From: an uncultured Lysobacteraceae bacterium
Lineage (GTDB): Bacteria > Pseudomonadota > Gammaproteobacteria > Xanthomonadales > Xanthomonadaceae
Reading direction: 5' to 3'
DNA: 64,000 nucleotides
Assembly: GCA_936911875.1 (NCBI GenBank)
Contig: CAKZGB010000008.1
Coordinates: 1 to 64,000, forward strand
Shown: in pieces, positions 59,982-64,000 of the stretch
How positions within the stretch are numbered: the stretch's first letter is position 1
Layout: each line of letters begins with the position of its first letter
The notes under the pieces: generated by a model
Databases searched by the model: none
The model's input: the letters and a program-made list of their open reading frames with translations, nothing else
What the model was told of the DNA's origin: nothing
Program-made: the position numbers and the translations under genes

Positions 59982-61159
59982 GCACGAAGGATCGCCCGTT
60001 GCGTATCGCTCTCATTGCGGGCGAGAGTTCCGGGGACGTGCTGGGAGCAGCCCTGCTCGATGAATTGCGCCGTCGTCATCCCGATGCGGAATTTGCCGGT
60101 ATTGGTGGCCCTCATCTGGCCGCTGCCGGAATGCAATGTTGGGCCGATGCCGAAGAACTGGCCGTCATGGGTTTGAGCGAGGTGCTGCGACACTTGCCGC
60201 GCCTGCTGCGCCTTCGCCGGCAAATCCGCGAACGTATCCTGGCCTGGCAGCCCGATGTGATGATTGGCGTCGATGCGCCCGACTTCAATCTGGGCGTGGA
60301 ACGCTGGCTCAAACAGCGCGGCGTGCGCACGATTCATTTCATCAGTCCTTCGATCTGGGCCTGGCGCGAACAGCGCGCCGAGAAAATCGGCGAGTCTGCG
60401 GATCGCGTTCTGTGTCTGTTTCCGATGGAACCCGCCATCTATGCGCGCCACGGCGTCGATGCGGTGTTTGTCGGCCACCCGCTGGCCGATCAGATGCCGC
60501 TGGAGCCGCAAGTCGCCGCTGCACGTCACGCACTAAACCTGCCGCTCGATGCCACGGTCTTGGGCATGCTGCCCGGCTCGCGTGGCTCCGAATTGCGCAT
60601 GTTGGCCCCGACGTTTCTGTCGGCCGCCGCACTGCTGTTGCGCGAGAATCCGCAGCTGCTGATTGCGGTCCCGTTAGCCACACCGGCCATCGAACAGCAC
60701 TGGGATGCCTTGCTCGCCGCGCATCCCGATCGCGAACTCCTGCAACCGGCTCTGCGCGTGTATACGCGTCACGCACAGGAAGTGCTGACCGCCGCCGACG
60801 CCACTGTGCTCGCGTCCGGCACCGCCGCGCTGGAGGCCATGATGGCCAAGCGCCCGATGGTCGTCGCGCATCGCATCTCGCCGATTACTTACGCCATCGT
60901 CAGAACCTTCGGCATGCTCAAGACCGATGTGTATTCCCTGCCGAATGTGCTCGCCGGCCGCCAACTGATTCCGGAGCTGATGCAGGATCGCTGCACGCCG
61001 ACGCTAATCGCGCAGGAGCTCCGTCAGGCGATGGCATCCACATCGGACTTTGAGCACAACGTGCTGCCAACGTTGACCGCCTTGCATCAGCAGTTGCGAC
61101 GGGATGCCGCCTCGCGCGCCGCCGAGTCGGTTCTTGAGCTGATCGGTTCGAAGGCATGA
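59978..61159 (+). CDS. lpxB: Lipid-A-disaccharide synthase
   Basis: A 393-residue GT-B glycosyltransferase (GT19) that joins UDP-diacylglucosamine and lipid X. The start region L-R-I-A-L-I-A-G-E-S-S-G-D-V-L-G-A and the segments S-P-S-I-W-A-W-R, L-P-G-S-R-G-S-E and A-S-G-T-A-A-L-E-A-M are family hallmarks. The start codon is GTG at 59978, within the lpxA stop. The stop overlaps rnhB by 4 bp. Confidence 0.96.
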   Translation: MSTKDRPLRIALIAGESSGDVLGAALLDELRRRHPDAEFAGIGGPHLAAAGMQCWADAEELAVMGLSEVLRHLPRLLRLRRQIRERILAWQPDVMIGVDAPDFNLGVERWLKQRGVRTIHFISPSIWAWREQRAEKIGESADRVLCLFPMEPAIYARHGVDAVFVGHPLADQMPLEPQVAAARHALNLPLDATVLGMLPGSRGSELRMLAPTFLSAAALLLRENPQLLIAVPLATPAIEQHWDALLAAHPDRELLQPALRVYTRHAQEVLTAADATVLASGTAALEAMMAKRPMVVAHRISPITYAIVRTFGMLKTDVYSLPNVLAGRQLIPELMQDRCTPTLIAQELRQAMASTSDFEHNVLPTLTALHQQLRRDAASRAAESVLELIGSKA

Positions 61160-61758
61160 TCGCCGGCATCGACGAAGCCGGCCGCGGTCCCCTAGCCGGT
61201 CCGGTCGTGGTCAGCGCCGTGGTCCTGGATCCGGAGCGACCCATTGACGGTCTCAACGACTCCAAACAGCTGAAGGCGTCCACGCGCGATCGGCTCTACG
61301 GCTCCATCATCGAATGCGCGGCGGCCTACAGCGTCGTAATCGTCGAACCCGCCTTCATTGATCAGCACAACATCCTGCAGGCCACGTTGTGGGGCATGCG
61401 CGAATCGGCTGTGCAATTGAACCGCTCCCTGCGCGAGTGCCTCATCGACGGCAACCGCGTCCCGCCCGGCATGCCGGCGCCAAGCCGAGCCATCGTCAAG
61501 GGCGATGCGACCGAACCCGCGATCATGGCCGCCTCAATTCTGGCCAAGGTGACCCGCGACCGCCTGATGTGCGAGCTGGCGCTGCAATACCCCCAATACG
61601 GGTTCGAAGTGCACAAGGGCTACCCGACTCCCGCCCATCTGCAGGCTTTGCGGCAGTTTGGCCCCTGCGACCAGCACCGCCGCAGCTTTGGGCCCGTCCG
61701 CGCCCTCCTCCCTGAGCTTGTCAAGACTGCCCCCACGCAAGCCGACCTGTTACCCTGA
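61156..61758 (+). CDS. rnhB: Ribonuclease HII
   Basis: A 200-residue RNase H type 2 removing ribonucleotides from DNA. The active site has I-A-G-I-D-E-A-G-R-G-P-L-A-G-P (Asp-Glu), K-G-D-A (Asp) and A-S-I-L-A-K-V-T-R-D (Asp). The H-K-G-Y-P-T-P-A-H motif is typical. It is coupled to lpxB (ATGA) and sits 23 nt before dnaE, the common lpxB-rnhB-dnaE order. Confidence 0.97.
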   Translation: MIAGIDEAGRGPLAGPVVVSAVVLDPERPIDGLNDSKQLKASTRDRLYGSIIECAAAYSVVIVEPAFIDQHNILQATLWGMRESAVQLNRSLRECLIDGNRVPPGMPAPSRAIVKGDATEPAIMAASILAKVTRDRLMCELALQYPQYGFEVHKGYPTPAHLQALRQFGPCDQHRRSFGPVRALLPELVKTAPTQADLLP

Positions 61759-61781
61759 ACGCTTCCGCCGCCGCTTCCGTC

Positions 61782-64000
61782 ATGACGCCGTTCGTTCACC
61801 TCAACGTCCATAGCGAATACTCGCTCGTCGATTCGACGGTGCGGATCAAACCGCTGGTCGCAAGAGCGGCAGCGCTGGGTCAGCCGGCCCTGGCCATTAC
61901 CGACGTCAACAACCTCTTCGCCGCGGTCAAGTTCTACCGCGCGGCCGATGGCGCGGGCATCAAACCGATTCTGGGCGCCGAACTCGATGTGGCCAACGGC
62001 AACGAACCGGCCTCGCGCCTGACGCTGCTGTGCCGCAATCACCAGGGCTATCTGACGCTGTCGCGCCTGATCACACGCATGTGGATGGAAGGCCATCGCA
62101 CCGACGGTGTGGTGCTGCGTCCCGAATGGTTGCGCGCCGATCGTAACGGCCTGTTTCTGCTGGCGGGTCGCCAGTCCCCGGCGGCTAAATTGCTGCACGA
62201 TGGCAAGGATGACTTGGCCCTCGCCTGGCTCGCCGACTGGCAAGCCGAGTTTGGCGATGACCTGTTCCTGGCACTGTCCCGCTGCGGCCACGCCGACGAT
62301 GCGCACTTCAATCCGTTTGCGCTGCATGCTTCGGGTCGTCGCGGCATTCCGGTCGTCGCCACCAACGCGGTCGAGTTCCTGGATGCCGATGGCTTTGACG
62401 CGCACGAGGCCCGGGTCTGCATTGCGACCAAGCACGTGCTGGCCGACCCGCGTCGTCCCAAACTGTTTACGCCCGAGCAATACCTGAAAGATGGCGATGC
62501 CATGGCGGCATTGTTTGAGGATGCGCCCGACGCGATCGCCAACTCCGTTGCACTGGCACAGGCCTGCAACGTGCACCTGTCCTTGGGCAAGGTGTCGCTA
62601 CCTGCATTCCCGGTGCCCGATGACGAGACAGTCGAGTCATGGTTACGTCGCCAAGCACGCGAAGGCTTGCAGGCCCGCTTAGAGCGTCAGCCCTTAGCGC
62701 CGGGCAAAACCCGCGAAGACTACGATGCACGACTGGAAACCGAGCTGGATGTGATCATCCGCATGGATTTCCCGGGCTACTTCCTGATCGTGGCCGACTT
62801 TATCAACTGGTCCAAAGATCATGGCATTCCGGTGGGACCGGGTCGTGGTTCGGGTGCCGGTTCACTGGTGGCGTGGGCACTCGGTATTACCGATCTCGAT
62901 CCGTTGCCCTACGATTTGCTGTTCGAACGCTTCTTGAACCCCGAACGCGTTTCGATGCCCGACTTCGACATCGACTTCTGCATGGACCGTCGCGACGAAG
63001 TGATCGAATACGTCTCGCGCAAATACGGTCGCGATCGGGTGTCGCAGATCATTACCTACGGCACCATGGCTGCGAAGGCTGCCGTGCGCGATACCGGTCG
63101 TGTGCTTGGCCATCCCTTCCCTGTGGTCGATGGCATCTCCAAACTGATTCCCAACGTACTCGGTATTGGTTTGCCCGATGCACTCGGATTGAATGCCGAG
63201 TCCGAACGCGATCCGGAAAAGCGCAAGAAACTGCTGGAAAACAAGTCCGAAGAACTGCGCCAACGCTACGACGAAGAGGACGATGTCCGCGACCATCTGG
63301 ATCTGGCGATGGAGCTCGAAGATCTGACCCGCAACGCCGGCAAGCACGCCGGTGGTGTGGTGATTGCACCTTCACCGCTTTCGGATTTCTGTCCGCTCTA
63401 CGCCGAACATGACGAAGGCACTCTTGGCCGCAATCCCGTAACGCAGTTCGATAAGGACGACGTCGAAGCTGTTGGTCTCGTCAAGTTCGACTTCCTCGGA
63501 TTGCGTACGCTCACGATCATCGATTGGGCGGTCAAGTCCATCAACCGCCGCCGCGCGGCGAGCAATGAACCGCTGCTCGACATTGCGTTGCTGGAACTGA
63601 CCGACGCACCGACGTACAGGCTGTTTGCCCGTGGCCAGACCGTCGCCGTATTCCAGTTCGAATCGGCGGGCATGCGCAAGATGCTGGTGCAGGCCAAGCC
63701 GGACACCTTCGAAGATCTCATCGCGCTGGTGTCGCTGTACCGACCCGGCCCTATGGATCTGATCCCGAGCTTCGTTGCGCGTAAGCACGGCGAAGAGGCG
63801 ATCGAATATCCGCATGCCCTGCTGGAACCGGTGCTCGCACCGACTTACGGCGTCGTGGTGTATCAGGAACAGGTGATGCAGACCGCGCAGATTCTGGCCG
63901 GTTACTCACTCGGCGGCGCCGACATTCTGCGTCGTGCCATGGGCAAGAAAAAGCCCGAAGAAATGGTCAAGGAGCGAGCCAAGTTCGAAGCCGGTGCGCT
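61782..64000 (+). CDS. dnaE: DNA polymerase III alpha subunit (partial, cut by window end)
   Basis: The first 739 residues of the replicative polymerase; the frame is open to the last base and continues beyond the window. The PHP domain starts at F-V-H-L-N-V-H-S-E-Y-S-L-V-D (residues 4-17). The C-family catalytic core has G-P-G-R-G-S-G-A-G-S-L-V near residue 350, P-D-F-D-I-D-F with two catalytic Asp near 395, and K-F-D-F-L-G-L with the third near 570. The Y-R-P-G-P-M and Y-Q-E-Q-V-M segments follow. No clear ribosome-binding site precedes the ATG. Confidence 0.96.
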   Translation, partial: MTPFVHLNVHSEYSLVDSTVRIKPLVARAAALGQPALAITDVNNLFAAVKFYRAADGAGIKPILGAELDVANGNEPASRLTLLCRNHQGYLTLSRLITRMWMEGHRTDGVVLRPEWLRADRNGLFLLAGRQSPAAKLLHDGKDDLALAWLADWQAEFGDDLFLALSRCGHADDAHFNPFALHASGRRGIPVVATNAVEFLDADGFDAHEARVCIATKHVLADPRRPKLFTPEQYLKDGDAMAALFEDAPDAIANSVALAQACNVHLSLGKVSLPAFPVPDDETVESWLRRQAREGLQARLERQPLAPGKTREDYDARLETELDVIIRMDFPGYFLIVADFINWSKDHGIPVGPGRGSGAGSLVAWALGITDLDPLPYDLLFERFLNPERVSMPDFDIDFCMDRRDEVIEYVSRKYGRDRVSQIITYGTMAAKAAVRDTGRVLGHPFPVVDGISKLIPNVLGIGLPDALGLNAESERDPEKRKKLLENKSEELRQRYDEEDDVRDHLDLAMELEDLTRNAGKHAGGVVIAPSPLSDFCPLYAEHDEGTLGRNPVTQFDKDDVEAVGLVKFDFLGLRTLTIIDWAVKSINRRRAASNEPLLDIALLELTDAPTYRLFARGQTVAVFQFESAGMRKMLVQAKPDTFEDLIALVSLYRPGPMDLIPSFVARKHGEEAIEYPHALLEPVLAPTYGVVVYQEQVMQTAQILAGYSLGGADILRRAMGKKKPEEMVKERAKFEAGA

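Overview
The window is chromosomal DNA from a Gram-negative gammaproteobacterium, most likely a member of the Xanthomonadales/Lysobacterales (inference). The reasons are the gene order murJ-ribF-ileS-lspA-ispH, the long run glnD-map-rpsB-tsf...pyrH-frr-uppS-cdsA-dxr-rseP-bamA-lpxD-fabZ-lpxA-lpxB-rnhB-dnaE, an Oar-like TonB-dependent receptor next to a CRP/Clp-type operator, and a moderately GC-rich composition. The genus cannot be fixed from the sequence alone. Most genes are core housekeeping genes in tightly packed operons with many 1-8 bp start/stop overlaps. I see no phage, transposase, CRISPR array or rRNA.

Layout. 1-1.3 kb: a heptamer tandem repeat at the left edge, a lipocalin, tRNA-Thr(CGU) and a small membrane protein. 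1.2-9.3 kb (minus strand): murJ, ribF, ileS, lspA, ispH and rnd. 9.3-12.2 kb: rpsT on the plus strand, then DUF1428, obgE, rpmA and rplU on the minus strand. 12.2-16.9 kb: a DUF937-OmpA hybrid envelope protein, uvrA and a thioesterase. 16.9-19.8 kb (minus strand): a coupled set of DUF1289-Nudix fusion, sulfurtransferase and PCuAC copper chaperone, preceded by a degenerate FKBP. 20.0-21.9 kb: crotonase, an unknown small protein and nth.

21.9-29.0 kb is a complete phosphate-uptake locus: an OprO/OprP-type porin, a soluble PstS, a second PstS that is a lipoprotein, pstC, pstA, pstB and phoU. An intrinsic terminator follows each pstS, which fits step-down expression from binding proteins to permease. 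Directly behind phoU, at 29.07-30.80 kb, is the most interesting locus: a small secreted EF-hand/EGKCG cysteine peptide, a DUF692 multinuclear non-heme iron oxygenase and a short DUF2063 partner. This is the arrangement of the bufferin/HvfA-type copper-binding modified peptides.

30.7-34.6 kb (minus strand): rnr, rlmB and rnt. 34.7-37.2 kb: tRNA-Leu(CAG) with its own promoter and terminator, then parC with a TTG or GTG start. 37.2-42.9 kb (minus strand): map, glnD, dapD, a Spx/ArsC-like reductase and dapE. 43.0-44.9 kb: rpsB-tsf with a strong promoter and a leader of about 230 nt. 45.0-49.3 kb: a PA0069-type radical SAM protein and a large TonB-dependent receptor interrupt the otherwise conserved block. 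49.6-64.0 kb: pyrH, frr, uppS, cdsA, dxr, rseP, bamA, lpxD, fabZ, lpxA, lpxB, rnhB and a dnaE cut off by the window end. Together these link UMP kinase, ribosome recycling, undecaprenyl and phospholipid precursors, outer-membrane assembly and lipid A synthesis.
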